Position numbers and translations under genes: made by a program. The notes under the pieces are model-generated. The model did no database searches and had not been told where the DNA came from. It worked only from the letters and a program-made list of their open reading frames with translations. Of a stretch of 37,223 nt of DNA, positions 14,746 through 23,227 are shown piece after piece (position 1 is the first letter of the stretch; each line of letters starts with the position of its first letter). This stretch comes from Marilutibacter maris (GTDB lineage Bacteria > Pseudomonadota > Gammaproteobacteria > Xanthomonadales > Xanthomonadaceae), in the NCBI RefSeq assembly GCF_006546735.2, contig NZ_VICD02000219.1, positions 1-37,223 on the forward strand, written 5' to 3'.

Positions 14746-15909
14746 TCAGGTGGGTGGGCGCTTGAGAAGATCGCAATAGCTGAGCAGGCACAGGTTCTGC
14801 CTGTCGTCGTGTATCGTGGCGACGGCCGGGATGTGTCCGCCTTGCTCCACCTCGGACAGGTAGCGGATCCGCAGCCGGTGCGGAGCGCCGCAATGTATGG
14901 GCCGCATGAAGATGAAATCGGAACGAAGGAACAGCGTGCCTGGTCCCGGAACTTCCGTGCCGAATATTCTGGAAAGCTCGGCGCCGGCGAGCATGCCGTG
15001 GGTGATCCGGGATGCGAATCCCGCTGCGCGGGCGGCCTCGTCGTCGAGGTGTACAGGATTGCAATCGCCGCTGACCTCGGCGAACTGGGCGACCTGTTCA
15101 GCGCTGAACACCAGCGACTTGTCCACCAACGCCTCGCCGGCCGACAGCATGGCGTTGATATGGACGGTGTCGAACGCGCGGGTCAGGGAGAATCCTTCGC
15201 GTGCCCAGACCTTCTGGACGGCAAGGTTCCAGACCTGGGTGGATACCTTCATTAGCTGGAATCCGCGCTTGCGGAACTCGGTCTGCGTGTGACGTATCAG
15301 GTCGCCATAGAGCCCGCCGCCGGCATGGTCCGGGTGCACCCCATAGAGCACGCCTTCACAGAGGTCTGTAGAGGCATCGAACGCGCAGGATGCGAACGCG
15401 ACAATATTGCCATCTCGCCTTGCGACCCAAGTGATCCGTCCCTCGGTGTCGGTCAGGTATCCTGCGGCCCACTCTGCGTAACCGGCGAGGATATCCGTGC
15501 GATCCAGATATGGATTGGCGTGGTAATGGCTCACGTATCCGTCGAAAGTGGCTTCTACAAGGTGCTCCACTTCCGCCATGTCCGACGGGGTTGCTATCGA
15601 GAAGGCGATGTCCTGATTGCGAAGTGGACGGGGCTCGTACGACTCCAGTGCAACCTGATAGTAGACCAGCGTGTCTGCGTGAATCGGAGGCATTCCGTAC
15701 TTGGAAAGCTTCTGCAGCCGTCCGGCAGACCCCGCAGGTAGGCGTAGGATGGCGACGTCGACCTGGTTGGCGATCAGCTCGCGGAGCAGGGCGCGCTCGT
15801 CTACTTTTTCAAGTGTGCCGCGATGGATGATCAGCCCGAACCTGTTGCTGTCGAGCTGCGACCGGGCCAGCAGTTCGGGATGGGAGTTCGTGCGGGACTC
15901 AACGTTCAT
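14746..15909 (-). CDS. Fusion of WecD-like GNAT acyltransferase and MaoC-type (R)-enoyl-CoA hydratase
   Basis: 387 residues. Residues ~25-255 form a two-part GNAT like WecD, the acetyltransferase acting on dTDP-Fuc4N. The acyl-CoA pyrophosphate loop is near 189-203 (GVHPDHAGGGLYG), and KVSTQVWNLAVQKVWAREGF at 221-240 parallels the end of WecD. Residues ~264-385 form a hot-dog (R)-hydratase domain: SGDCNPVH at 280-287 carries the catalytic D282 and H287 seen in PhaJ, and ITHGML plus F..RPI complete the pattern. So the protein could hydrate a 2-enoyl-CoA to a (R)-3-hydroxyacyl-CoA and transfer the acyl chain to the amine made by WecE (inference). Its start overlaps the GT2 stop as ATGA, showing translational coupling. 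A simple acetyltransferase with a hydratase fold used only for binding is the alternative. Confidence 0.82.
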   Translation of the reverse strand: MNVESRTNSHPELLARSQLDSNRFGLIIHRGTLEKVDERALLRELIANQVDVAILRLPAGSAGRLQKLSKYGMPPIHADTLVYYQVALESYEPRPLRNQDIAFSIATPSDMAEVEHLVEATFDGYVSHYHANPYLDRTDILAGYAEWAAGYLTDTEGRITWVARRDGNIVAFASCAFDASTDLCEGVLYGVHPDHAGGGLYGDLIRHTQTEFRKRGFQLMKVSTQVWNLAVQKVWAREGFSLTRAFDTVHINAMLSAGEALVDKSLVFSAEQVAQFAEVSGDCNPVHLDDEAARAAGFASRITHGMLAGAELSRIFGTEVPGPGTLFLRSDFIFMRPIHCGAPHRLRIRYLSEVEQGGHIPAVATIHDDRQNLCLLSYCDLLKRPPT

Positions 15910-16889
15910 TCGGATCCATCCTTCGGTGCGTTCAGTTGCTTGCTGATTATGTAGTACGGCCGCCCCTTGGCATCGTTGAACAGTCGTCCCAGATAGAGGC
16001 CGATGATTCCGACGCAGAAGATCATTACGCCTCCCAGGAGCCAGATGGAAGCGATGACGCTGGTAAAGCCCGCCACGGCGATGTCGCCTACGCTATATCG
16101 GTAAACGCTGAGCAAGACCACGCAGAAGGCAAACAAGGAGAAAGCTAACCCAAGCTTCACGACAAGACGAAGCGGCTTGTCCGAATAGGAAAGAACGATA
16201 TTGATAGCCAGACGCAGCAGCTTTCTGAAGCTATAGCCGCTTTGTCCTTCACTACGCTCGGCGTGCTTAACCGGAACAAGTGCCTGCCTGAAGCCAGACC
16301 ACTTCACCATCAACGGGAAGCATCGGTCCGACTCGGACATCGTGTTGACGGTGTCGATCACTTGGCGCGTGAACACGCCGAAGTTGGCGGTACTATGGTC
16401 CTGGTGAGTGTCGGTGAGATAGCTCAGCGTGCGGAAGAACGCATAGGAGGTGAATCTCTTGAATGCGGAGTCCTGGCGTTCGATGCGCTGCGCGAACGCA
16501 ACATCGTGACCTTCACGGATTGCCGCCACCAGCTTGGGCAACTCCTCGGGAAGGTCCTGCAGGTCGCAGTCCATCACCGCGACGAGTTCCCCTCGCGCCT
16601 GCTCGATACCCGCTGCGATCGCGTAGTGTTGGCCAAAGTTGCGCGACAGCCGCAGGCCACGCACGTGTGGATGAACTGCGCACAGCTCCTCGATCCGGGA
16701 CCAGGCGCCGTCGGGACTGTTGTCGTCGACGAGAATGATTTCCGCTTCCATCCCCAGTTGCCGGATGGCGATGGTGCTTCTTTCCGCCAGGGATTCCAGG
16801 CAACTCTTACACCCATATACCGGGGAGACAACTGAAAGTAGCCCCGGCTTCACATCGGGCCTGGGGCGGGTTTGCGGAGTTCCGTTCAT
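15906..16889 (-). CDS. GtrB/ArnC-like polyprenyl-phosphate glycosyltransferase (GT2)
   Basis: 327 residues. GT-A family 2 domain with LSVVSPVYG at the start, DDNSPD at 55-60 and the metal-binding DCDLQD at 107-112, then NFGQHYA and TANFGVF motifs of the dolichol-phosphate mannose synthase/GtrB/ArnC group. Two hydrophobic helices follow (~244-268 and ~278-305, the second with GGVMIFCVGIIGLYLGRLF), the usual membrane anchor of this group. The expected reaction is transfer of a nucleotide-activated sugar to undecaprenyl phosphate at the inner leaflet. It is the first gene of the minus-strand operon, 96 bases downstream of etfA, and overlaps the next gene by four bases. The likely sugar is the 4-amino-4,6-dideoxy sugar made by the same operon (inference). 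Confidence 0.88.
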   Translation of the reverse strand: MNGTPQTRPRPDVKPGLLSVVSPVYGCKSCLESLAERSTIAIRQLGMEAEIILVDDNSPDGAWSRIEELCAVHPHVRGLRLSRNFGQHYAIAAGIEQARGELVAVMDCDLQDLPEELPKLVAAIREGHDVAFAQRIERQDSAFKRFTSYAFFRTLSYLTDTHQDHSTANFGVFTRQVIDTVNTMSESDRCFPLMVKWSGFRQALVPVKHAERSEGQSGYSFRKLLRLAINIVLSYSDKPLRLVVKLGLAFSLFAFCVVLLSVYRYSVGDIAVAGFTSVIASIWLLGGVMIFCVGIIGLYLGRLFNDAKGRPYYIISKQLNAPKDGSE

Positions 16890-16921
16890 TGATTCTTCGG
16901 TACGTGGGCGGAGTGCAACTG

Positions 16922-16963
16922 GATATACGCAGCCCGCCAGTCCGGAGCGGGTGAAGGGCTGCG
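16922..16963 (-). promoter_or_regulatory. etfA-LPS operon junction: possible hairpin and -10
   Basis: Between etfA and the GT2 gene, both read on the minus strand, CGCAGCCC (16928-16935) can pair with GGGCTGCG (16956-16963); an inner pairing CCCGC/GCGGG competes. Reading toward the GT2 gene this is followed by TATATC (16927 down to 16922), a possible -10 without a -35. It could weakly end etf transcription and start the LPS operon, or simply allow read-through. Confidence 0.3.
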
Positions 16964-16985
16964 TTCGGGGGCAGCGCCAGAGCGC

Positions 16986-17927
16986 CTAGCCCAGCGCGGC
17001 CTCAAGTTCCGGCAGCACCTTGAACAGGTCGCCTACCAGGCCGATGTCGGCGACCTCGAAGATCGGTGCGTCGGCGTCCTTGTTGATCGCGACGATGGTG
17101 CCGGCGTCCTTGATTCCGGTCAGGTGCTGGATCGCGCCGCTGATGCCGATGGCGACGTACAGCTCCGGGGCGATGATCTTGCCGGTCTGGCCGACCTGCA
17201 TCTCGTTGGGCACGTAGCCGGCGTCGACCGCGGCGCGCGAGGCGCCGACCGCCGCGCCGAGCTTGTCGGCGAAGTCGAAGATGATCTTGAAGTTCTCTTC
17301 CGAGCCGACACCGCGTCCGCCGGACACCACCCGCCGCGCCGACTGCAGGTCGGGGCGGTCGGAGCTGCCGGCCTCAAGGCCGACGAAGCGGGTGTGGGTG
17401 GGCAGCTCGGCCTCGACCGTGGCCGCTTCCACCGTGGCGCTGCCGCCGCGCGCGGCCTCGGACCAGGACGCGGTGCGCACGGTCGCGACCACGGTGTGGT
17501 CGGCCGGCGCCTCGACGGTGACGATCGCGTTGCCGGCGTAGATCGGGCGCTTGAAGGTATGGCTGCCGTCGACCGCCATCACGTCGGAGACCTGGGCGAC
17601 CCCGAGCAGGGCGGCGACGCAGGGCATCAGGTCCTTGCCGAAGGTGGTCGAGGGGCCGAACACGTGACTGTAGCCGGCGGCCAGCGCGGCGATCTGCGGG
17701 GCCTGTACCTGGGCCAGCGCTTGCGCATTGGCGGCGTTGGCGACGGTCAGCACCTTGCCGACGCCGGCGACCTGCGCGGCCTCGGCGGCGACCGCGGCCG
17801 GGTCGGCGGCCAGGACCACGATGTCGATGGCTTCGGGGTTCAGCGCCTGCGCGGCGGACACGCACTTGGCGGTGGATGCGTTCAGCTTGCCGTCCAGGTG
17901 TTCGGCGACGATCAATACCTTGCTCAT
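16986..17927 (-). CDS. etfA: Electron transfer flavoprotein alpha subunit
   Basis: 313 residues, FAD-binding subunit of the soluble electron carrier that takes electrons from acyl-CoA and other flavin dehydrogenases to ETF-quinone oxidoreductase (encoded at 27419-29062). The N-terminal alpha/beta domain starts [10 protein letters not shown]. The FAD domain has [10 protein letters not shown] near 199-208 and [20 protein letters not shown] near 243-262, then HLTGIK and [11 protein letters not shown], all family signatures. The start codon shares a base with the etfB stop (TAATG), so the two are translationally coupled. It forms one border of the Xanthomonas-type LPS locus. Confidence 0.95.
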   Translation of the reverse strand: MSKVLIVAEHLDGKLNASTAKCVSAAQALNPEAIDIVVLAADPAAVAAEAAQVAGVGKVLTVANAANAQALAQVQAPQIAALAAGYSHVFGPSTTFGKDLMPCVAALLGVAQVSDVMAVDGSHTFKRPIYAGNAIVTVEAPADHTVVATVRTASWSEAARGGSATVEAATVEAELPTHTRFVGLEAGSSDRPDLQSARRVVSGGRGVGSEENFKIIFDFADKLGAAVGASRAAVDAGYVPNEMQVGQTGKIIAPELYVAIGISGAIQHLTGIKDAGTIVAINKDADAPIFEVADIGLVGDLFKVLPELEAALG

Positions 17928-18673
17928 TACAGCAACCCCTTCTGCTTCAGTGCGGCGACCAGTTCGGCCGCGTCCTTGACCATGACGCCCTTGCTGCGCT
18001 TGGCCGGCGGGGCGTAGGCGGTGGTCTTGAGCGTGTCGCCGGTGTCGACGCCGAGGTCGGCGAACGCGATCGTGTCGATCGGCTTGCTCTTGGCCTTCAT
18101 GATGTCCGGAAGCTTGATGAAGCGCGGCTCGTTCAGGCGCAGGTCGGTGGTGACCACCGCCGGCAGATCGACCTCCAGGGTCTCCAGGCCGGCGTCGACC
18201 TCGCGGGTCACCGTGGCCTTGCCGTCGGCGACCTCGAGCTTGCTGGCGAAGGTCGCCTGCGGACGGGCCCACAGCGTGGCAAGCATCTGCCCGGTCTGGT
18301 TGGCGTCGTCGTCGATCGCCTGCTTGCCGAGGATCACCAGGTCCGGCTGCTCCTTCTCGATCAGCTTGAGGAAGGTGCGGGCCGCGGTCAGCGGCTGGAT
18401 CGGGGCGTCGCTGACCACGTGGATGGCGCGGTTGGCGCCCATCGCCAGGCCGTTGCGCAGGTGCGCCTGGGCGTCGGCCGGGGCGATCGTGGCGACCACG
18501 ACCTCGCTGGCGATGCCCTTGTCGCGCAGGCGCAGGGCCTCTTCCAGCGCGATTTCGTCGAAGGGGTTGGCCGACAGCTTGACGCCATCGGTGACGACGC
18601 CGGAACCGTCCGGCTTGACCTGGATGCGGACGTTGTAGTCCACCACGCGCTTGTAACCGACGAGGATCTTCAT
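17927..18673 (-). CDS. etfB: Electron transfer flavoprotein beta subunit
   Basis: 248 residues, normal family length. MKILVGYKRVVDYNVRIQVK opening, NPFDEIALEEALRLRD, an AMP-binding region with LVILGKQAIDDDANQTGQ, and the DLPAVVTTDLRLNEPRFIKLPDIMKAK segment (the recognition-loop region that contacts partner dehydrogenases) are all present. It pairs with EtfA. A TAGAAT sequence on the minus strand (18760 down to 18755) is a possible -10 for the etf operon, 82 bases before the start. Confidence 0.95.
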   Translation of the reverse strand: MKILVGYKRVVDYNVRIQVKPDGSGVVTDGVKLSANPFDEIALEEALRLRDKGIASEVVVATIAPADAQAHLRNGLAMGANRAIHVVSDAPIQPLTAARTFLKLIEKEQPDLVILGKQAIDDDANQTGQMLATLWARPQATFASKLEVADGKATVTREVDAGLETLEVDLPAVVTTDLRLNEPRFIKLPDIMKAKSKPIDTIAFADLGVDTGDTLKTTAYAPPAKRSKGVMVKDAAELVAALKQKGLL

Positions 18674-18788
18674 CGAGTGGGGGTTCCTGAATAGGGCTTT
18701 GAAAAGGACTTCGAAACGGAGCCCGGGACCGCTCGGCGACCGGGCCAGCCCCCAATTCTAGCGCACCGGCCGCAGCCGGCATCGGGAC

Positions 18789-19628
18789 TCAGCCCGCGGC
18801 CAGCGACAGTCGCTGCCGTCCCTGCCAGCGCTCGCCAGGCTTGAGCGTCACCGGGTCGAGGATGCGTCCGGCCTCGACGCAGACGAAGCGGCGGTGATCG
18901 CCCGGGGCGAGATCGTCGAGTTGACGGGCCGCGGCCTCCCCTGGGTTCCAGACCACGACGTCGCGGAAACCGTCCATCTCGATCCCGAGCGTGTCGTCGC
19001 CATCCTGTAGCCGCAGCGGCGCGGCGACCTCCGGGTAGACCCGGTCGACCGGGCCGGCGAAGGTCAACGGTCCGCGCGGCGGCCGTTGACGCGGTCCGTG
19101 AAGGGACTCCAGGTAGTCATGCCCATCCAGTCCGTACAGGGCCGCGTCGCCAATGTCGCCGACCCTCAGGTAGGTGTGCAGGGCGGCGCAGAACGAGAAG
19201 GGCGTCGAGCCTGGGTTGTGGACCGTCAGGGCCAGGCACAGCGAGCGGGACGCCAGGCGGGCATGCAGTTCCAGCCGGAACGGGTGCGGCCACGCCGCCA
19301 GGGTCTGTTCCGAGGCCTGCAGCGCCAGCGCCAGTTCGCCGTCCGGTGCCGGCAGCCAGAGCCAGCGGCGGTGGCGGGCGATCCCGTGACGCGGTCCGTC
19401 GCCCCAGGCCGCGAACTGCGGAAAGATCACCGGCACGCCGCCGCGCAGCGGGCTGCCGGGGCGATGCAGGCCGGGTGAGCCGGGAAACAGCCATTCGCGG
19501 CCGTGGGCCTGCCAGTCCAGTACTTGTCCGCCATAGGAGGACGCAGCCATGGACATCCTGTGCGCTGCGGATCGCCGGATGTCGAGGACGGCATCACGAT
19601 CCTGTTGGTGAGGAGGCATCTGCGTCAT
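18789..19628 (-). CDS. D-hexose-6-phosphate mutarotase (aldose 1-epimerase family)
   Basis: 279 residues of the YeaD/YMR099c branch, which interconverts alpha and beta anomers of hexose 6-phosphates. The expected active-site elements are there: H81 in RHGIAR, H151 in HTYLRV, VVVWNPGE at 224-231 and the catalytic Glu E252 in FVCVEAG. Basic residues around RGGVPVIFPQFAAWG suit phosphate binding. It is divergent from manC with 110 bases between the starts, and lies upstream of etfB in the same direction with 115 bases between. A supporting role in sugar-phosphate supply for LPS is possible, but the gene is widespread outside LPS loci. Confidence 0.88.
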   Translation of the reverse strand: MTQMPPHQQDRDAVLDIRRSAAHRMSMAASSYGGQVLDWQAHGREWLFPGSPGLHRPGSPLRGGVPVIFPQFAAWGDGPRHGIARHRRWLWLPAPDGELALALQASEQTLAAWPHPFRLELHARLASRSLCLALTVHNPGSTPFSFCAALHTYLRVGDIGDAALYGLDGHDYLESLHGPRQRPPRGPLTFAGPVDRVYPEVAAPLRLQDGDDTLGIEMDGFRDVVVWNPGEAAARQLDDLAPGDHRRFVCVEAGRILDPVTLKPGERWQGRQRLSLAAG

Positions 19629-19738
19629 GCGAGAATGATAGCGGCGCGCCAGGCGCGTAGAGGGGTTGGCCCAGCGTCGACGGTATCGTGACGGCTGCAG
19701 CCCCTTCTCTCCCCGATCAACTCTTCACGGAGCGATAG

Positions 19739-21151
19739 ATGCTTCATCCAGTCGTCCTGAGCGGCGGTAGCGGAACCCGGTTGTGGCCGCTGTCCCGGCA
19801 CAACCAGCCCAAGCAGTTTCTATCCCTGATGGGCGACCGTTCGCTGTTTCAGGAAACCCTGTTGCGGGCCAGTCGTCTGCCGGAGGTACAGCCGCCGGTA
19901 ACTGTTTGTGCCGAGGATCACCGCTTCATGGTCGGGGAGCAGCTCCTGGAGGTCGGGCTGTCCAACGGTGGCATCATTCTGGAGCCGGCCGCGAGAAATA
20001 CCGCGCCCGCGATCGCGCTCGCAGCGCTGCATGTGCTGGAAAGCGATCCTGACGCGATCATGCTGGTTATGCCGGCCGATCACCTGATTGAGGACGAGAC
20101 GTCGTTCCGCTCGGCGGTGGAGCGTGCATGGGCGCAAGCTGACGATGACTGGCTGGTTACTTTCGGCATCACTCCCGACTATCCGGAAACAGGGTATGGA
20201 TACATCCGCCAGGGGGCCGAGTTGGCGGCAGGCGTGCACCAGGTTGCAAGCTTTGTCGAAAAACCCGACGCAGCGACCGCTGAGCATTACCTTGCCGAGG
20301 GTGACTATGCCTGGAACTCGGGCATGTTCCTGTTCCGGGCCGCCCGCTATCTCGACGAGCTGAAGCGACACGTGCCGGCGATGCTTGAGGCCGTTGGCGC
20401 GGCTTATGCGGGCAGAACGACGGACCTCGACTTTACTCGTCTGCCCGAGGCCGAGTTCCTCGCCAGCCCGAGTGACTCGATCGATTACGCGGTGATGGAG
20501 AAGACAGACCGTGCCGCAGTGGTGCCGGTCAGTTGCGGATGGAGCGACATCGGCTCGTGGTCGTCGCTGTGGGCTGTGGCCGAACGTGATGACGACGGCA
20601 ACCTCAACCAGGGCGATGTCATCTCCGTCGACAGTACCGGGAACCTGGTGCGTGCAGCGGACCGAAGGATGATCGCGACCCTCGGCGTAGAAGACCTGGT
20701 GATCGTGGACACGCCGGATGCCACCCTGGTTGCGCGCAAGGATCGGGTCCAGGATGTGAAGATGATCGTGGACAGGCTGAAGAGCGAAGGGCGCCCGGAG
20801 CACCTTTTCCATCGCAAGGTCTACCGTCCGTGGGGCAACTACGACTCGATCGACATGGGTGAGCGCTTCCAGGTGAAGCGGATCGTGGTCAAGCCGGGAG
20901 CGGCACTGAGCCTGCAGAAGCACCACCGGCGCGCGGAGCACTGGATCGTTGTCTCGGGCGTCGCCGAGGTCACCTGCGACGACCGCGTGTTCGACCTGCG
21001 CGAGAACGAGAGCACCTATATCCCACTGGGCAGCGTGCACCGCCTGCGCAACAACGGCGCGGAACCGGTCGAGCTTATAGAGGTGCAGTCCGGCAGCTAT
21101 CTTGGCGAGGACGACATCGTCCGGCTGGAGGATGTCTACGGCCGCTCGTGA
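19739..21151 (+). CDS. xanB: Mannose-1-phosphate guanylyltransferase / mannose-6-phosphate isomerase (XanB/ManC)
   Basis: 470 residues, bifunctional type II enzyme. The N-terminal nucleotidyltransferase has the signature GGSGTRLWPLSR at 9-20 and QPKQF at 23-27, the GTP-binding and catalytic lysine elements, plus FVEKPD and WNSGMF. The C-terminal cupin (about 355-465) has YRPWGNYDSID, FQVKRIVVKPGAALSLQKHHRRAEHW and the EVQSG end typical of mannose-6-phosphate isomerase. It supplies GDP-mannose for LPS, exopolysaccharide and GDP-deoxy sugars; in Xanthomonas xanB sits by the LPS locus. ACGGAG at 19727-19732 is a good ribosome site six bases before the ATG. Confidence 0.93.
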   Translation: MLHPVVLSGGSGTRLWPLSRHNQPKQFLSLMGDRSLFQETLLRASRLPEVQPPVTVCAEDHRFMVGEQLLEVGLSNGGIILEPAARNTAPAIALAALHVLESDPDAIMLVMPADHLIEDETSFRSAVERAWAQADDDWLVTFGITPDYPETGYGYIRQGAELAAGVHQVASFVEKPDAATAEHYLAEGDYAWNSGMFLFRAARYLDELKRHVPAMLEAVGAAYAGRTTDLDFTRLPEAEFLASPSDSIDYAVMEKTDRAAVVPVSCGWSDIGSWSSLWAVAERDDDGNLNQGDVISVDSTGNLVRAADRRMIATLGVEDLVIVDTPDATLVARKDRVQDVKMIVDRLKSEGRPEHLFHRKVYRPWGNYDSIDMGERFQVKRIVVKPGAALSLQKHHRRAEHWIVVSGVAEVTCDDRVFDLRENESTYIPLGSVHRLRNNGAEPVELIEVQSGSYLGEDDIVRLEDVYGRS

Positions 21152-21223
21152 GAAGCCGCGCAGCCGCTATCGGCCGTTGCCCTCCCCAGAGGATGCAAGC
21201 CGATGGCGCCCATGGGGTGCCGG

Positions 21224-21229
21224 TACAAT
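21224..21229 (+). promoter_or_regulatory. Possible -10 box for the SLC13 permease gene
   Basis: TACAAT at 21224-21229 is a good -10, 33 bases before the ATG at 21262. No -35 of quality is found 16-18 bases upstream, so an activator or an unusual sigma contact would be needed. Confidence 0.3.
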
Positions 21230-21261
21230 GATTCGGCTCCCCAGTTATATGGGCATTGTGA

Positions 21262-23043
21262 ATGGATGATGGCTTGGGATGGCAAGGCTGGCTGACCGTC
21301 GCGGTTATCGCTGCGACTTTGGGCTTGTTGCTTTGGGAGCGTTTCACTCCCGATAAGGTGCTGGCCGGTGCCATGGCCACGTTGATGGTCGGTGGCGTGC
21401 TCACCCCCGTGCAGGCCCTGGCCGGCTTCTGGAATCCGGGCGTGCTGACCGTTGCCCTGCTGTTCGTGCTGGTCGCCGCGCTCAAGACCACCGGCGCTAT
21501 ACGCTGGATTGGCGATTGGGTGCTCGGCAGGCCGCGCAGCACCTTGCATGCCCAGGCGCGGCTGGTGGGGATATCCGCTCCGCTGAGCGCCTTCATCAAC
21601 AACACGCCGATTGTGGCGATGTTGACCTCGGCTGTTGAGCAGTGGAGTCGGCGCGGCGGCACCGCGCCGTCCAAACTGCTGATGCCGATGAACTACGCCA
21701 CCATCCTTGGGGGCATGTGCACGCTGGTGGGTACCAGCACCAATCTGATCGTCGCCGGGCTGGCGGTGCAGGCTGGCCTGCCGGCGCTGCACATGTTTAC
21801 CCCGTTCGGCGTCGGTGTGGTGGCGGCAGTGGCCGGTGTCGCGTATCTGTTGACGATCGGACGCTGGCTGTTGCCGGAGCGACGCTCGACCCTTCAACAG
21901 GCCGTCGCCGATGTGCGCGAGTATGTCGTCGAGATGCTGGTCGAGGACGACGGCGAACTGGTCGGCAAGACCATCGGCGAGGCGGGGCTGCGCCACCTGG
22001 AAGGGTCCTACCTGCTCGAGCTGGTCAGGGGCAATGCGGTGCATGCGGCCGTCAGCCCACTGATGCGACTTCGTGGCGGCGACCGGCTGGTCTTTGTCGG
22101 CAGGACCGGCGCGGTGGGAGAATTGCGCCTGCTTTCGGGATTGCGCCCGGCTACCGAGCAGGTGTTCAAGGTCGACGATGCCGGTGGCCGGCGACCGTTG
22201 GTCGAGGTGGTGTTGTCGCGCTTCAGTCCAGCGGTGGGGCGGACCCTGGTGGACTCGGCTTTTCGCAGCCACTACAACGCCGCGGTGATCGCAATTTCCC
22301 GCCATGGCCAGCGTCTGCACCGGAAGCCGGGCGATGTGGTGCTGTTGCCGGGGGACACGCTGCTGATCGAAACCGACAGCGGGTTCGTCGAACGTCATGG
22401 CCGTTCGCCCGACTTCCTGGTCGTCAGCGAAATCGACGGCCCGGCCCGGGTCGGGCAACGCAAGGCGATCGCCGTCTTGGCGATCATCGGCATGATGGTC
22501 GTCGCCAATACCCTGCTGGGGGTGAATATTCTGTTTTCGGCGCTGGGTGCCGCCGTCGCTGTCGTGGCTGCGCGCTGTGTCGGCCTGGCCGAACTGCGCC
22601 GCAGCTTCGATCTGCGCTTGCTGGCGGTAATCGCCTGCGCGTTCGCACTGGGCGCCGCATTGAAGGAGAGCGGTGTAGCCGCGCTGGTGGCTGCGCTGCT
22701 GGCGGGGTGGGCGGGGTCGGAGCCGTTCTGGACTCTCGTGCTGGTCTACGTCGCCACGATCGTATTCACCGAAATGTTGACCAACAACGCGGCCGCGGTC
22801 TTGATGTTCCCGATCGGCCTGGCGGCCGCGCAGCAACTCGGAGTGGAGCAGATGCCGTTCGTGATCGCGGTGATGATGGGCGCTTCGGCCGGCTTCATCA
22901 CTCCGATCGGCTACCAGACCAACATGATGATCTATGGTCCTGGAGGCTATCGGTTCTCGGACTACCTGCGGGTCGGAATGCCCCTGTCCCTTGTCGTCGG
23001 GGGCTCGGTGTTGTGGGCGATACCGCGGATGTGGCCGTTCTAG
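21262..23043 (+). CDS. SLC13-type anion permease with two TrkA-C domains
   Basis: 593 residues. Two halves of an ion-transporter-family permease flank a soluble insert. The first half has the hairpin signatures INNTPIVAML near 112-121 and GTSTNLIVAG near 157-166. The second half has TNNAAAVLMFPIG near 511-523 and TPIGYQTNMMIYGPGG near 549-564, giving the inverted repeat of SLC13/DASS-like proteins. Residues ~210-385 hold two TrkA_C (RCK_C) modules, each ending in a GD.L/GDTLL turn. Related proteins carry dicarboxylates, sulfate or similar anions, and the insert is likely regulatory. The substrate cannot be read from sequence. Sulfate uptake would fit nearby sulfur and sulfotransferase genes, but this is only a guess from context. 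Confidence 0.85.
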   Translation: MDDGLGWQGWLTVAVIAATLGLLLWERFTPDKVLAGAMATLMVGGVLTPVQALAGFWNPGVLTVALLFVLVAALKTTGAIRWIGDWVLGRPRSTLHAQARLVGISAPLSAFINNTPIVAMLTSAVEQWSRRGGTAPSKLLMPMNYATILGGMCTLVGTSTNLIVAGLAVQAGLPALHMFTPFGVGVVAAVAGVAYLLTIGRWLLPERRSTLQQAVADVREYVVEMLVEDDGELVGKTIGEAGLRHLEGSYLLELVRGNAVHAAVSPLMRLRGGDRLVFVGRTGAVGELRLLSGLRPATEQVFKVDDAGGRRPLVEVVLSRFSPAVGRTLVDSAFRSHYNAAVIAISRHGQRLHRKPGDVVLLPGDTLLIETDSGFVERHGRSPDFLVVSEIDGPARVGQRKAIAVLAIIGMMVVANTLLGVNILFSALGAAVAVVAARCVGLAELRRSFDLRLLAVIACAFALGAALKESGVAALVAALLAGWAGSEPFWTLVLVYVATIVFTEMLTNNAAAVLMFPIGLAAAQQLGVEQMPFVIAVMMGASAGFITPIGYQTNMMIYGPGGYRFSDYLRVGMPLSLVVGGSVLWAIPRMWPF

Positions 23044-23227
23044 ACCCGATGTTCGCCGGGCGGCAGGCCGCTCTCCTGTCGGATACCGCTGCTCATCACC
23101 CTGCGAAGGCATTCGGTGCGGGCGCTCGCTCGCGGACCATTGCCCGAACGTACGGTTCAGTTGGGCAACGGGCGCGCGATACACTTGCTCGTCAGACCCG
23201 CCCGATCCTTGATGAGGAGCCGTCCAG

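Noticed and set aside
16986-18782. 598-codon frame suggesting an EtfB-EtfA fusion
   Set aside because: The first part is an off-frame reading of etfB; the two genes overlap by one base (TAATG) and are separate.
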